Assembly (NCBI GenBank): GCA_032622095.1
Contig: CP136063.1
Coordinates: 30,134,987-30,198,986 of the forward strand
Length of the DNA: 64,000 bases
Origin: Siphonodentalium dalli
Lineage: Eukaryota; Mollusca; Scaphopoda; Gadilida; Siphonodentaliidae
Direction of reading: 5' to 3'
Shown here: positions 36,859-51,689 of the stretch, in pieces
Layout: the number at the start of each line of letters is the position of its first letter
Position numbering within the stretch: the stretch's first letter is position 1
The notes under the pieces: model-generated
Seen by the model: the letters and a program-made list of their open reading frames with translations, nothing else
Told to the model about the DNA's origin: nothing
Database searches by the model: none
Program-made: the position numbers and the translations under genes

Positions 36859-37689
36859 ATGGGAGATGCTAACCTGAATAACCATGAGACCACCAACACA
36901 GAGAATAAACGACATCATTGTGACGTATGCGGGAAACTGTTCGCCACTCCAGGCAGCTTGGTGAGACATAAGATAATCCACACCGGCGATAAGCCTCACC
37001 ATTGTGAAATATGCGGAAAATCATTTAATCAATCGGGCAGCTTGGTGAAACATAAGAGAATCCACACCGGAGATAAGCCTTACCATTGTGATATATGCGG
37101 GACATCGTTTAATACGTCGAGCAACTTGGTGACACATCAGAGAATCCACACCAGAGATAAACCTTACCATTGTGATATATGCGGGAAATCGTTTAATACT
37201 TTGAGCTACTTGGTGACACATAAGAGAATCCACACCGGAGATAAACCTTATCGTTGTGATATATGCGTGAAATCGTTTAATACATCGAGCTACTTGGTGA
37301 CACATAAGAGAATCCACACCGGAGATAAACCTTACCGCTGTGATATATGCGGGAAATCATCTAATACATCGCGCGACTTGGTGACACATATGAGAATCCA
37401 CACCGGAGATAAACCTTACCATTGTGATATATGCGGGAAATCGTTTAATACGTCGAGCAACTTGGTGACACATCAGAGAATCAACACCGGAGATAAGCCT
37501 TACCGTTGTGATATATGTGGAAAATCATTTAATCAATCGAGCAGCTTGGTGACACATAAGAGAATCCACACCGGAGATAAACCTTATCGTTGTGATATAT
37601 GCCGGAAATCGTTTAATACATCGAGCCACTTGGTGACACATAAGAGAATCCACACCGGGGATAAACCTAACCATTGTGACGACACATAA
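36859..37689 (+). CDS. ZNF-4: C2H2 protein, 9 fingers, truncated tail
   Basis: Leader MGDANLNNHETTNTENKR, nine 28-residue fingers, then NHCDDT and a stop; 276 aa. A 38-base deletion in what was the last finger joins tgtg to acgacacat and shifts the frame; the old frame resumes as HKRVHTGD with an STYISPN tail that ends at 37733-37735. Finger 7 ends LVTHQRIN, so its last zinc-binding His is Asn. Finger 5 has CVKSF, finger 6 has GKSSN. It could still make a nine-finger protein. Because only the extreme end is lost it is listed as a gene, but decay is likely. Confidence 0.65.
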   Translation: MGDANLNNHETTNTENKRHHCDVCGKLFATPGSLVRHKIIHTGDKPHHCEICGKSFNQSGSLVKHKRIHTGDKPYHCDICGTSFNTSSNLVTHQRIHTRDKPYHCDICGKSFNTLSYLVTHKRIHTGDKPYRCDICVKSFNTSSYLVTHKRIHTGDKPYRCDICGKSSNTSRDLVTHMRIHTGDKPYHCDICGKSFNTSSNLVTHQRINTGDKPYRCDICGKSFNQSSSLVTHKRIHTGDKPYRCDICRKSFNTSSHLVTHKRIHTGDKPNHCDDT

Positions 37690-38054
37690 AAGAGTCCACA
37701 CCGGAGATAACTCCACATACATCTCCCCAAATTGAGTTGGTGACATTTAATATGTTCGTCGAAGGATGATTGGAAACAATTATAGATTCTAATGACAGAG
37801 CAGAAAAGGAGGGCAGAATGCATCTTATCCCTAAATTACTATTTCTGTGGCTTCAAGGGTGAAAGATATTTGATTCGAGTCCAGGAACCTATCTATCAAA
37901 ATGAATCTTCTTCGTAAATTAGCTTTGCAATATGAACTGTATGATTGGGAGGCCTTGCTCAAATTATATGCAGTACTATATAGTACGCGGTGGATTCCGC
38001 ACATAAAGTTTGGTGAAAGCTCATGGGAAAATAACCCCAGTGGAGATCCATTTA
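37690..38054 (+). other. ZNF-4 out-of-frame tail and conserved 3' flank
   Basis: Contains the frame-shifted end of the last finger and STYISPN-type tail (to 37735), then the usual 3' flank. Confidence 0.6.
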
Positions 38055-38146
38055 TACTTACCATTAGAACGGTATACATCAGACCCTATGTATCAGTAGC
38101 TCCGTTCTTACTATTAGAACGGTATACATGATACACTTTATGTAGT
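38055..38146. repeat. 50-bp minisatellite, about 2 copies (ZNF-4)
   Basis: Two units, the second cut short (acactttatgtag). Confidence 0.85.
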
Positions 38147-38375
38147 TCCTGTAACCACGCCTCGTTGATAGAGGGCAACTAGCGATTCGTATCAACATGA
38201 GTTATTTCATGAGATATGTATCCAAAATCATTAATTGGTTAATTCTGTTATTCGCGGTCGCATTTTGTTACAAATAGCCATATATAGTATGCTTAAATGT
38301 CGTGTCAGATTTAATGTAACATATCCAATTCCCGTATTCTTTACCCAAAGAGTGTTATACAGCCATCTACCTTAA

Positions 38376-39530
38376 AGGGGTACTGTACCCCAATTTCAAT
38401 AAATTCCCGGTGACAATAGCGATCTAATATGAATATTTTATTATATACTTGCCCATGAATTATAAGGTTTTAGCAGTGAGATATAAGTGATATCCCACTA
38501 GTGAGATATCGATATCTCACTGGTATTATTGCGCCGTATGGATCCTCATGGGTGTAGTCAGGTTATATACTTCATAGTGAATGATTTCCTGCACACATCA
38601 TGCACTGACATTCATTGGGGTGCCATCGGCAAGTAACGAAAGTATATAATAAATACAAAATCTATACTTTTTGAGTGTTTTAAATATGGGACAATTTTTT
38701 TGGGCGTAATGTGTCAGCTTGAAATTTCTGATGTATTGACATCCATTGGGGGCCATAGGCAAGTAACTAAAGTATATAATAAACAGAATATCCACACTTT
38801 TTCAGTGGATATGGGTTAAATCTCATTCGTGATGACAAAACATTTGAATTTCCACTCGTGGCTAAAGCCACTCGTGGAAATTCAATGTTTTGTCATCACT
38901 CATGAGATGTAACCCATATCCACTGAAAAAGTGTAGATATCCACTATATATTATAAAATAACTAATTTGAGTCGACGATGTATACTGAAAACGTTCCGGT
39001 TAACAGGCTATCGTAAAAGTAAAATTGAATTATTTAATATAAATTCATTTATGGCTGGAGTCATAAAATGGAGAATTATGCCATTACGAGTTACCGTTCT
39101 TGAAATCGCATATGTTGCCTGTATTTTATCGACGGCCGTTCGCGAACATTATTGCGTTGCAAACAAAACATGTTACCTGCAAAATAAGGCCCGTTATAAC
39201 CGATTCGGGAAAAAAGGAGAAAGAAACAGGAGTCATAAAGCGTCAAGTATTTTATAGGGAGTGAGATTGTTCGATGGAAAAGATTGAATGCATCAATGGA
39301 AGCTGTGAGCAATGAACTTCCGGTTCTTCCTGCGACCTGCGTCTTCTCAGGTTGAAGGTCAAAAACATGGCGCGTAGTTTGAAATCGTAATATTTTTGTT
39401 TCCAAGATCAATATTTTCTTCGCTAAATTAGGTTTATATGAAACTCATATAACACGAACACAATCTAACTTGAAAGTTATTTCAATGGGAGTAAATACAA
39501 AAATCGCCTATTTTTGTGTACAGTACCCCT
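38376..39530. mobile_element. 1,155-bp TTAA transposon with AGGGGTACTGTAC ends
   Basis: Flanked by TTAA at 38372-38375 and 39531-39534. The terminal inverted repeat is AGGGGTACTGTAC on the left and its complement on the right. The paralogs at 10744, 19741, 29465 and 60421 show the empty site with a single TTAA. Inside is a 150-bp inverted repeat (38788-38940) and a repeated segment around ggcaagtaac with agtatataataaa (38629 and 38758). A 96-codon + frame at 38967-39257 and overlapping minus frames show no transposase motif, so it is non-autonomous. Confidence 0.88.
38788..38940. repeat. Long inverted repeat inside the TTAA transposon
   Basis: Arms of about 70 bp (atatccacactttttcagtg to gaatttccactcgtgg) are complementary to the right half (ccactcgtggaaattc to cactgaaaaagtgtagatat), centred on gctaaagc near 38873. 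It could form an extended hairpin. Confidence 0.85.
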
Positions 39531-39534
39531 TTAA

Positions 39535-40035
39535 ATCATTCATGTTTATTGTGAAATAATTTGCACGACATGCCACCGATTTCGAAGAACAAATCTTGAG
39601 CGCGAATAAATGCAAAATGTGTCGATCCTCGCACTCGTGGGTACCAACCTTGTTGTCATTTTAATAGAACTGACCAATTTGTTAACGTTGCGATTTTTTC
39701 GACTCCTAGCTTAGGTATCTACCTAAATGTTCCAAAATTTGGTGTAAAACACAAAAATCAGTATGAGGCTCTTGGGTTCGGAGAAAAATAATCCACCATC
39801 ACCTGGGAAGTGGGCGTGGAAAAATCTCACCTTCGGGTCCAGACTATGGACGATCCTCGTGTTCGGCAAAAATATCTGCCACCCCCCCCCCCCTCGGGGT
39901 GAGATATTTCCACCCTACACCACAGGTCATGATGGATAATATTATTCTTATCTCAACCCAGCTTCTGCTGAACAACGCACTGCGCCCACGTGTTTCGCGT
40001 TCAGATTTTTTTATTTATGGCATTCAGTCTTTCGA
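39535..40035. other. Abbreviated blocks A and B (ZNF-4)
   Basis: Up to about 39663 this follows block A, then jumps to block B near ttaacgttgcgattttt. The block A open frames, the half-MITE and the 82-bp minisatellite are therefore deleted at this locus. It contains a run of C at about 39880-39892. Confidence 0.6.
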
Positions 40036-40612
40036 TTAAAGGTGGCTTATCTCTTTGTAAATATGTATTATATAGATACCGGGGTATAAAATATTAGATC
40101 CGAATCGAAGACTCCTGGCCGGAAATGCTTCTATCGATTAATATTAATTTTTTTTTTTCGAATATGTTGTGGTCTAAAACGGTGTGGTTGTTTAGCTAAC
40201 AGTTTAGGTTACTGTTAACAGAGTCCAGAAATTTTATTGTGTAATATTGTCGCAAATAAACGTTAATTATAGTCATCATCTCTTATAACTATGGAAAAAA
40301 ACCATACAACCAATCAATCATTATACACATTATCGATTATAACTACATGTATGGAATAAAACAATGCATTCATTCTGGGACATTTGACGTTCGGTGCGTA
40401 GCTATAGGAACAGCCTAATCCTTTCTATCGTTATATGGTATCACCTGAATAGTCTGTTCTAAAAATAGAGAAATAAACGGGCCCAAAAATATTCGAAATA
40501 AAAATCAATATTAACTGATAGAAGCCTTTACGGACAGGGGTCTTCAGTTCATATTAATTATTTTATACCCAGGCAACTATTTCAAATTTGTTAATTAAAC
40601 AGATAATCCACC
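40036..40612 (+). mobile_element. TTAA MITE, full length (forward)
   Basis: Inserted at the cgaTTAA site, where ZNF-1, ZNF-3 and ZNF-7 keep only the first 70-76 bp. Both long inverted ends are recognisable; the right end lacks a clean TTAA (ataatccaccgag). An internal duplication of the acattatcg..aacaa region makes it about 50 bp longer than others. Probably the oldest copy here. Confidence 0.8.
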
Positions 40613-42339
40613 GAGTGTAATGCATATAATTATTCACAAGCGTAATTAATGAATCAAAGCTAAAACACTAACATGGGGGTATCTGTGTGTAGCGTTTAAA
40701 ACAACTCAAGCTTATCCATTTGATTCATAACTTGTCAACGATAGTCTACAAACAATTTAATGCCTTGGTGTAACTTTCCCCATTAAATGAATTCGCGTGG
40801 ATCTGAATATATCTTCTGCTCTGTTCATAAGTACATATATGTGTTATCATTCTATTCAAGAAAATAGGGTATATATGGATTATCAGATTCATGTATGTAC
40901 TATGTAGACATACATGTATGATGACAATCAAATCCATATTAAATAGTATATTATCTCCTTTCGCACGGTATCTACATTGTATAGTCTCTACATAACCATG
41001 CAGTATACATGTACTGGTTGCTTTTAAGATTTCTTAAAAGCGGTAATATTCCGGAAAAATGAGAATGCCTTCATACATTTTTCTGAAATTCGAACATGTG
41101 TAGGGTTTCCCATGACTTGCGTGTCGGGGCCTTCCATTGGTCAATCAATTTAGTTCACTATTTCCTAGCCAATTCACTACACGTCACCGTTGCTCTTTAC
41201 AAAAGAGACGTCGATTGGTTGTTTTTGTTGACAGTAGTAACGTTTGACATTTGTGTCTTGATTACAGGTAAAATTTCATTCGAATTTTGAGCTTCAAAGC
41301 GCGCGAATCACATTTTTCCCACCCGCCCAATAGTGTCCCTTCAAGTTTTATATTCGAATAAGAGTGGGCAGATTTAGCCAAAAATATGTTCAAAAATATA
41401 TATATATCTATAAATAGACAGAACACAACGCGCATCTTAATCGAGACTCTTTTGTCGAAGGAGTTGCGGATGGCGCAAGGATATATTTCGCGAGATATAT
41501 ATTTTTTAAACAAATGGTGACACCGTCATCATAATAGTGGTGTGTTATATCAATCAGATCATCACCATCATCATCATCGTCGTAATACGGAACTAGTCTT
41601 GCGACTTTTCGTCTCAATAGTATTATTTGCAATGCTTGTTTACAAATATATGTATCGTCATTCGATATTTACTTGTTTACTTTAGTAAAAAGGAAAATAA
41701 TAGTCAACCAATTGATAGTCTGGGGGAGAACTTACAAAAAGGCCACAAAAGGCTTGTTGTCTCATCCCATTCCAATCTGAACCCATAATCATCCTTCAGC
41801 ATTTTTGTAAAATATTCATCTTGTTTTGTATTGGGAATAAATAGTGTTTACACAAACTGAGAGCCTGAAAATAATTTATAACCCATTGGGAGCCCGTTGT
41901 GAAATTAGCAGTAGGTCCCTATCTGCGGATGTCTATTTGCGGAAATCCCTGAATTTGCGGAGTTCCCCTAAAATGGTCGAAATATGTTGATGTTAATTAG
42001 GGAACGGGTGCGTAGCCCATATGAGATACGTATTTTAAACAAATAACGACACGATTTATAGCAGGAACACAATGACTCCGATTTTTGGTCCACATTTAGA
42101 GACTTCTGGTGTGGTAAATTAGAAACCTACAGTAATATGGCATAGTTTTTTTGTAATAATTTGAAGCATTAGTTGTTTTAACGGTATTCTGCGGCATTGC
42201 ATTCATGTAACCAATATATTTTTGATTTTTTTATAATTTATATTTATGTGTAATAATATAATCTTGAGGGCGTTACCATTTCAGATTATGGTTTTTTTGT
42301 TGCTATATACACGCCCGCCGTTCTACTGTGCGACATAAG
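40613..42339. other. Unique sequence, no gene recognised
   Basis: About 1.7 kb of AT-rich DNA with no partner in the window. It holds a small perfect inverted repeat (gcttttaagatttcttaaaagc at 41020-41041) and several 60-80-codon frames on both strands without motifs. Confidence 0.45.
41556..41583. repeat. ATC microsatellite
   Basis: A short imperfect run of atc triplets. Confidence 0.8.
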
Positions 42340-42820
42340 CGCTCGCATCTGTCAATATCGTCTGCTGTTCTCGATCCGAGAGATCCGGTTCACTTTCCGG
42401 CACAAACTTATCGCCGTCTCTGGTTCCGGTTACTTCAGATTGAATTATCTTTAATTGATCAGAAACCTAATTTAACAACATCTTCTCTGTATTCGCTGAA
42501 GTATCCAAACAGTCGAACGACATACTACTTTATTTACATTTGAGGAGTGATATGTTGTGACTCTCAACCGGCAGTTGGATCACGTGTAGGCTGTGTATTC
42601 ATCTATCGTTTCGTGAATGGTGCTTCTAAACACAACCACAAATTAAGACGCATGTTTATTCCACACAATACGATATTTCCACCGTCCTGTGTTCGATCGA
42701 TGCGTGTTCCTCCATTAACGTGAACTGTATTAAATTACAGTTACACTGTGCTGCATCTGTATCATATACGTCCGAGATCCCAATCTGGTTTTGGATATAA
42801 CTATCTTACAATTACACACG
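42340..42820 (+). promoter_or_regulatory. ZNF-5 upstream region (divergent)
   Basis: Starts with the conserved ctgtcaatatcgtctg and ttccggcacaaacttatcgcc words and the ttcgtgaatggtgcttct segment. It then departs from the family: the FTCEQ-type open frame, CRE and TATA-like repeat are replaced by other sequence before the ATG at 42821. Confidence 0.5.
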
Positions 42821-43764
<944 letters not shown>

Positions 43765-45228
43765 GTTGGTGACATTTAATATGTTCGTCGAAGAAGGATT
43801 GGAAACAATCTTAGATTCAAATGACAGAGCGGAAAAGGAGAGCAGAATGAATCTTATCCCTAAATTACTATTTCTGTGGCTACAAGGGTGAAAGATATTT
43901 GATTTGAGTCGCGGAACCTATCCATCAGAATGAATCTTCTTTGTTAATTAGCTTTGCACTATGAACTTTATGATTGGATGGCCTTGTTTAAATACTATGT
44001 GGCATGCAGTGGATTCCGCACATACATTGTAGAGTAACGCTCATGGGATGATAACCCGATGCAGTAAAGATCCATTTATACTTACTATTACATGATAGTT
44101 TTGTGATACCCATAAACATATGAGCAGAGGGATGCTCGTATCCCGGTTCCACAGTAGAGGCACCCCTGTCTTGGATTCCGGTAGTGGAACATCACTAATG
44201 GTATCCAGAGCAGTCTACCTTGCGGCAGTTTACAAATGTCATGATAAGAGTAACAAAAACATAGAATATACCAGTCCAGACTACCTTGGATTAATCGCTC
44301 TTTATCATATTCTCGTATAAAAACCAACTAAAAACGCAAACGCTCTTTATCCATGATGTGGCATATTCGCCGGAAACGAATCAACAACGTGTATAACTCA
44401 TGTTAAAATTGGTCGGGCGGATTCCAAATCCTAACTTTACGCGTTTATTAGTCCAGTAAATTTCCAGACCAAATTCCAGCCAATTCAGTTGAACCCACCA
44501 AACACCTCATAGGGAGATGAACAAGGGAGAGAATACCAACAAAATGGGGCCATAGCTATATATGGTCGAAGTTGGCCAGCGGTCCCAGAATATGGACCCG
44601 ACCTGTCTCTGTATATAGTATACCCAAATACCAAAATTACATGTTATCCAGTTGATACTATATAAAGTTATTATCCATAAGTCAAAATCGAGTAGATGGA
44701 TGGACAGACCGACAGACGGAGAGATTAATAATATAATGCGTCCATATTCTTTTTAAATTTAAACATATGTTGCACGGGGAGTTTGAGTTTGTTAATTAGC
44801 TTTGCACTATGAACTTTATGATTGGATGGCCTTGTTTAAATACTATGTGGCATGCAGTGGATTCCGCACATAGAGTAACGCTCATGGGATGATAACCCGA
44901 TGCAGTAAAGATCCATTTATACTTACTATTACATGATACCCAATGTATCAGTAGCTCCGTTCCTGTAACCACGCCTCGTTGATAGAGGGTAACTAACGAT
45001 TCGTATCAACATGAGTTATTTCATTAGATATGTATCCGAAATGGTTAATTGGTTAATTCTGTTATTCGCGGTCGCTTTTTGTTACAAATACCCATAGCGA
45101 GCGCCATGTATGCTTAAATGTCGTGTTAGATTTAATTTAACATACACAATTGCCTTATTCTTTTCCCAAAGATGATAGACATACAGACATCCGCCTTAAA
45201 GATGGATTATGTCTTTAAATAACAAATT
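43765..45228. other. ZNF-5 3' flank with a duplicated 150-bp segment
   Basis: The conserved 3' flank runs to 44097. Bases 43940-44097 recur at 44788-44938, enclosing about 690 bp of sequence not seen elsewhere in the window. A single 50-bp minisatellite remnant follows (near 44918-44960), then an abbreviated block A. At 45194-45228 lies the first 36 bp of a MITE end (TTAAagatggattatg), inserted at the TTAA that is empty in other paralogs. Confidence 0.6.
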
Positions 45229-45756
45229 TTAAAGGTGGATTATCTCTTTGTAAACATGTATGATATAGTTACCGGGGTATAAAATATTAGATTTGAATCG
45301 AAGACTCCTGTCCGGAAATGCTTCTATCGATTAATATTAATTTTATTTCGAATATTTTCTGGTCTAAAAAGGTGTGTTTGTTCAGCTAACGAACAACAGT
45401 GGTTACTGTTAACAGAGACCAGAAATTATATTGTGCAATTTTGTCACAAATAAACGTTAATTATACTCATTATCGCTTATATCTGTGGAACAAAACAATA
45501 CAAACAACCAATCTGTGACATTTGACATTCGTTGCGTAGCGGTAGGAACAGCCCAGTGCTCTATATCGCAATACGGTCTCATCCGAATGGTCGGTTCTAA
45601 AAATAGTAACATAAATGGGCCCGATTTAATATTCGAAATAAAATCAATATTAATTGATAGAAGCTTTTCCGGACATAGGTCTTCAGTTCATATCTATTAT
45701 TTTATACCCACGCAACTATTTAAAATTTGTTATTTAAAGAGATAATCCATCTTTAA
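45229..45756 (+). mobile_element. Full-length TTAA MITE (forward)
   Basis: TTAA at 45229-45232 and 45753-45756, 528 bp, with both long imperfect inverted ends. An 86-codon + frame inside it (45485-45745) recurs at 54356 and 56743 only because those are copies of the same element. Confidence 0.88.
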
Positions 45757-45882
45757 TATTCGAAATAAAATCAATATTAATTGATAGAAGCTTTTCCGGA
45801 CATAGGTCTTCAGTTCATATCTATTATTTTATACCCACGCAACTATTTAAAATTTGTTATTTAAAGAGATAATCCATCTTTA
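45757..45882 (+). mobile_element. MITE right end, tandem partial copy
   Basis: A near-exact repeat of the last 126 bp of the preceding element, ending at TTAA 45879-45882, which is shared with the next reverse copy. Confidence 0.85.
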
Positions 45883-46308
45883 AATAGTTACGTAGGTATA
45901 AAATAATAGACATGAACGGAATACCCCTGTCTGGAGAAGCTTCTATCAATTAATATTGATTTTATTTCGAATATTAAATCGGGACCGTTCATGTTACTAT
46001 TTTTAGAACAGACCATTCGGATGATACCATATTGCGATATAGAGCACTGGGCTGTTCCTATGGCTACGCAACGAAAGTCAAATGTCACAGATTGGTTGTT
46101 TGTATTGTTTGGTTCCAAAGATAGACGCACAGGTATAATGAACGTTTATTTGTGACAAAATTGTTACATAAAATTTATGGTCTCTGTTAACAGTAACCAC
46201 TATTGTTCGTTAGCTGAACAAACACACCTTTTTAGACCAGAAAATATTCGAAATAAAATTAATATTAATCGATAGAAGCATTTTTGGACAGGAGTCTTCG
46301 ATTCAAAT
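45879..46308 (-). mobile_element. TTAA MITE, reverse, truncated
   Basis: Starts at an internal TTAA of the inverted end (ttaaatagttacg), lacking the outermost 32 bases. It is cut off at cttcgattcaaatt, where a different repeat begins. Confidence 0.8.
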
Positions 46309-46928
46309 TTTGTTTCACATATAGAAGGTGGCATATAATTGGTAGGTGGCTGTCGGTGCCCGTATACATGTTGTATATTAATTATGATCAAATGTTTCTT
46401 TATGATTATGCATGGAAGCTTCAAGAATAAATAATTCCACTATATATCTAGTTTTCTCTCAGCTGCAATTGTGTTCGTTTGGCTTCAAACAGTATAATTG
46501 CGGTTGAGAGAATTCTGGAACAGACTATAGTTGGAACGGCGGAAGAAGGGTAACTCTTCCACGTCCTTTCTTGGAGTTTCCATGCGGGAACGACAAACAA
46601 TTTATTCGAGTTGAACATTTTCTTAATTATTGACCCACCCGCCACTCCCATTACATTTTTGTTTAATTAATATAGGCGGGCATTCCATAGTTTTGACTCA
46701 CGGATGCCGGCATCCACTTCCCTTTTTCACACCACACATTGCTGTGCCACACTCTGCAGGGGAAATTTTGTTTCACCTATAGAAGGTGGCATATAATTGG
46801 AAGGTGGCTGTCGGTGCCCGTATACATGTTGTATATTAATTATGATCAAATGTTTCTTTATGATTATGCATGGAAGCTTCAAGAATAAATAATTCCACTA
46901 TATATCTAGTTTTCTCTCAGCTGCAATT
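46305..46928. mobile_element. 166-bp direct repeats, candidate miniature LTR element
   Basis: Bases 46305-46470 and 46763-46928 are the same 166-bp sequence with about two mismatches, separated by 292 bp without coding capacity. A purine-rich caggggaa lies immediately before the second copy, as a polypurine tract would. No clear target duplication or primer-binding site is visible. A TRIM-type retroelement is possible; a simple local duplication is the alternative. Confidence 0.45.
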
Positions 46929-46991
46929 ATAACAATATTGAATGTATTAGTGCCCAAATTGCAACAAGCCACAACATATAAACAAATATGT

Positions 46992-47517
46992 TTAAAGATG
47001 GATTATCTCTTTAAATAACAAATTTTAAATAGTTGCGCGGGTATAAAATAATAGATATGAACTGAAGACCCCTGTCCGGAAAAGCTTCTATCAATTAATA
47101 GTAATTTTATTTCGAACATTAAATCGGGACCGTTTATTGTTACTATTTAGAATAGACCATTCGGATGATACCATATTGCGATATAGAGCACTAGGCTGTT
47201 CCTATGGCTACGCACCGAAAGTCAAATGTCCGATATTGGTTATTTGTATTGTGTTGTTCCACAGATATAAGAGATAATGAGTATAATTGCGTTTATTTGT
47301 GACAAAATTGTACGATAAAATTTCTTGTCTTGGTTAATAGTAACCACCATTGTTCGTTAGCTGAACAAACACACCCTTTTAGACCAGAAAATATTCGAAA
47401 TAAAATTAATACTAATCGATAGAAGCATTTCCGGACAGGAGTCTTCGATTCAAATCTAATATTTTATACCCTGGTAACTATATAATACATGTTTACAAAG
47501 AGATAATCCACCTTTAA
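46992..47517 (-). mobile_element. Full-length TTAA MITE (reverse)
   Basis: TTAA at 46992-46995 and 47514-47517, 526 bp, with ends as at 15785-16311. Confidence 0.87.
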
Positions 47518-47639
47518 AACAGTTGAAATTATGTCAATGAAAAACAAAATGCAAAAAAAAGTGGTCACAAACTGTTTCCGGCCTCAGGTACCTCCCACCT
47601 CATGTCTCGTAAACCCCCCCACCCCCCTGATGTTCTTGC

Positions 47640-48127
47640 TAATCTTGCTAAATTCTATTCTATTCATGTAGGCTGTATATTCATCTATCGTTTCTCGAAT
47701 GGTGCTTCTAATCACAACCACATATTTAGACGCACGTTTATTGGGCACAATACGATATTTCCTTTGTTCGATTGATACCGAGATCCTTCTTCTTCTCTTT
47801 AACTTTCCATCCATTTAGGGTAAACCATTCTGGTATGTGCATATGTACAGCAGATAGATTGATAAAACAACAGTTGGATAAAAATCACGGAGATGTCAGG
47901 TCTGACTATCAGTCTATGCAAAATTTCACGTGTGAACAGTTCACGAATATCTTTAGCCAAGAGACAGAGATCGGTATTCTATCTTGGACGGTGTCGCTGC
48001 CACGGACGAGGATAAGTCGTTGAACATCGATGGACCAAGACTGAACGGCAGCTTATCTATAATGATTGCCACTTCACGAGATAAACAGCGCATATATACA
48101 TGTAGGACTATCTGACTATTCCACACA
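47640..48127 (+). promoter_or_regulatory. ZNF-6 upstream region
   Basis: Conserved upstream sequence. The FTCEQFTNIFSQETEIGIL frame is interrupted by a 5-base insertion (tctat near 47977). The CRE palindrome is missing and only one agataaacagcg..tatata word remains. Confidence 0.55.
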
Positions 48128-49838
<1,711 letters not shown>

Positions 49839-51044
49839 TAAAATTCCTTAAATCGACATGTAGTTTGCAATCAAATCGAAAAAATAAATTTTCGATATGC
49901 CTTTTTATCATCATCATAATATGAAAATATAGTATATGTGGAATGTGTCACGTTAAAATGAGCACCGGAGGATCGTGTTCCTATTTTTCAGCTGCCATGA
50001 AAACGGTAGGCACTTTTATGCATGTTTTCTCCGTTACCAACCCGAAAAGGTAGCATATGGGCACATACAGTCTATTTAAACATGTGGCAACAGTTTTATG
50101 TTGTCACAATCAATACACAATGGTGGCTATAGTCACATGCATGCAATTTTATAAAATACTCATGATTCGAGATGTCACTAGCCAGATGTTTAGGGTCAAT
50201 GGCTACCCGTATATCTTAGGATTACCGTGCAATTAAAAATTAATTCCGAATCCAACACTCTTTATCACTCTATATGGTGTATAGACAGACGAAATGGGTC
50301 AATTTCTGATGTGGGGATATATAAGTTTTCAAAAACAAAACATGTGGAAAATATTTATGTGGCGTTTGTGATATGCGACACACATACTTTACAGTGGGCG
50401 TGGTAACGGAGAAGACACATTTTGGGTCTTTATGTTCCTAAATATTGCGAATCGTTGATGCACACTAAATTTTGAATAATATGTGACACAAACGTGTTCG
50501 GTTGAATTTCTAATTTCGCTGGAAACATATTAACTATTATTTGAAACTACATGCAGTCCCATGTACTTTGAATGTGTATATGTTTCCAGTAAACCCATAT
50601 CATTGATCTATGCTGGTGCACACAATTCTGTGCATCTAGAAATAAGACCTGCGTAATCATGCCATTCAATTTTATTTGATTACATAAATATAAGAATGTG
50701 TTAATATTTTGTCGAACAAGGAATACCTGACAATTCAAACGCCCGATGTAATATTAGCATGGACATGATGGTAACGGAGAAAACACCTATATATAGTTAT
50801 ATACGACATGTATGCAAGTTTATGAATGAGGAATATTTTGCTATATTCAAACCGGTTTTGGACAAGTTTCCAAAAACAACTGCCAAAACAAAATGCATTG
50901 TTTTATTCATGGATTGGTACTAGTATGCAATATGATTAAAATTCGAAATTAATTTTAAATAGCTAGTAGCCTTCAATTAATTTCCTGCCTATTTTTAAAT
51001 CAATTGAATAAATGTCATCGTTACTAGTGTCATTCACATTGAGT

Positions 51045-51659
51045 CTATATGTCTAAACATGACAAACGCGTGAAATTATCACCGTCGTCAAAGACACCGT
51101 AATCCTCTCCGCAACCTTCATGAAACCACTTGACATAATCTGAGCACAACACCCATTCGTCGCGTTTACTGGGATCGAGTGGATCACCATAAACCCAGCC
51201 ACACTTCCCACAAGGATACGCATCTTGACAGTTATTTTCCGCACTCTTTTTTGAAGCTCGCTTGCCTTTGATGACCGTTGACCGAGAACCATTAGACTCG
51301 CGAACATGTGGTACATCGTTGTGAACTTCCAATTGCATTTCAGGTCGGATTCACCATTTGAAGTTAGGAACGGGTAGCACATAGGGTAAAACGAGGGCGC
51401 TTTCGTTGAGGTGAATAAATGCGACATTAACATTGGCGTGATTGCCCCAATCACAAAATGCGGCGGCGTTCTGTATCACAAATTTACCGGTCTTCACTGC
51501 AACGTCAGCCAACCTCTTGGAGGTCCCTCCAATTCTATCACACGGCCCTTTTCCATGACCTGCTTCCAAATATTGCCAGGTAGCTTTCACGCCCATCTTA
51601 GAATGATTACTGACAAGGTTGAAGATATGTCTGTTTCGATATTGGCTGTTGGGTGAATC
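51045..51659 (-). pseudogene. Transposase C-terminal relic with PHD-like region
   Basis: One minus-strand frame runs from 51659 to a stop at 51045, broken by a single TGA at 51351-51353 and preceded by TAG. It begins DSPNSQYRNRHIF, then EAGHGKGPCDRIGG and KRLADVAVKTGKF. This DSPxSQYRN / HGKGPCDxIGG pattern is one I associate with transposon-encoded proteins repeated in many invertebrate genomes, with the first Asp as a likely catalytic acid (inference). The C-terminal part reads PCGKCGWVYGDP, WVLCSDYVKWFHEGC and NFTRLSC, a PHD-finger layout in which one Cys is Tyr and another is Arg, so zinc binding is probably lost. The N-terminal portion is absent. Confidence 0.65.
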
Positions 51660-51689
51660 CTAAATGTGGTGGATGTATTTGACACCGGG

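Noticed and set aside
39091-39411. Gene inside the 1,155-bp TTAA element (frames on both strands).
   Set aside because: Overlapping frames on opposite strands without transposase motifs; better seen as a non-autonomous element.
45485-45745. 86-codon frame repeated at 54356 and 56743.
   Set aside because: It lies inside the TTAA MITE and runs into its inverted end. Repetition reflects copies of a non-coding element.
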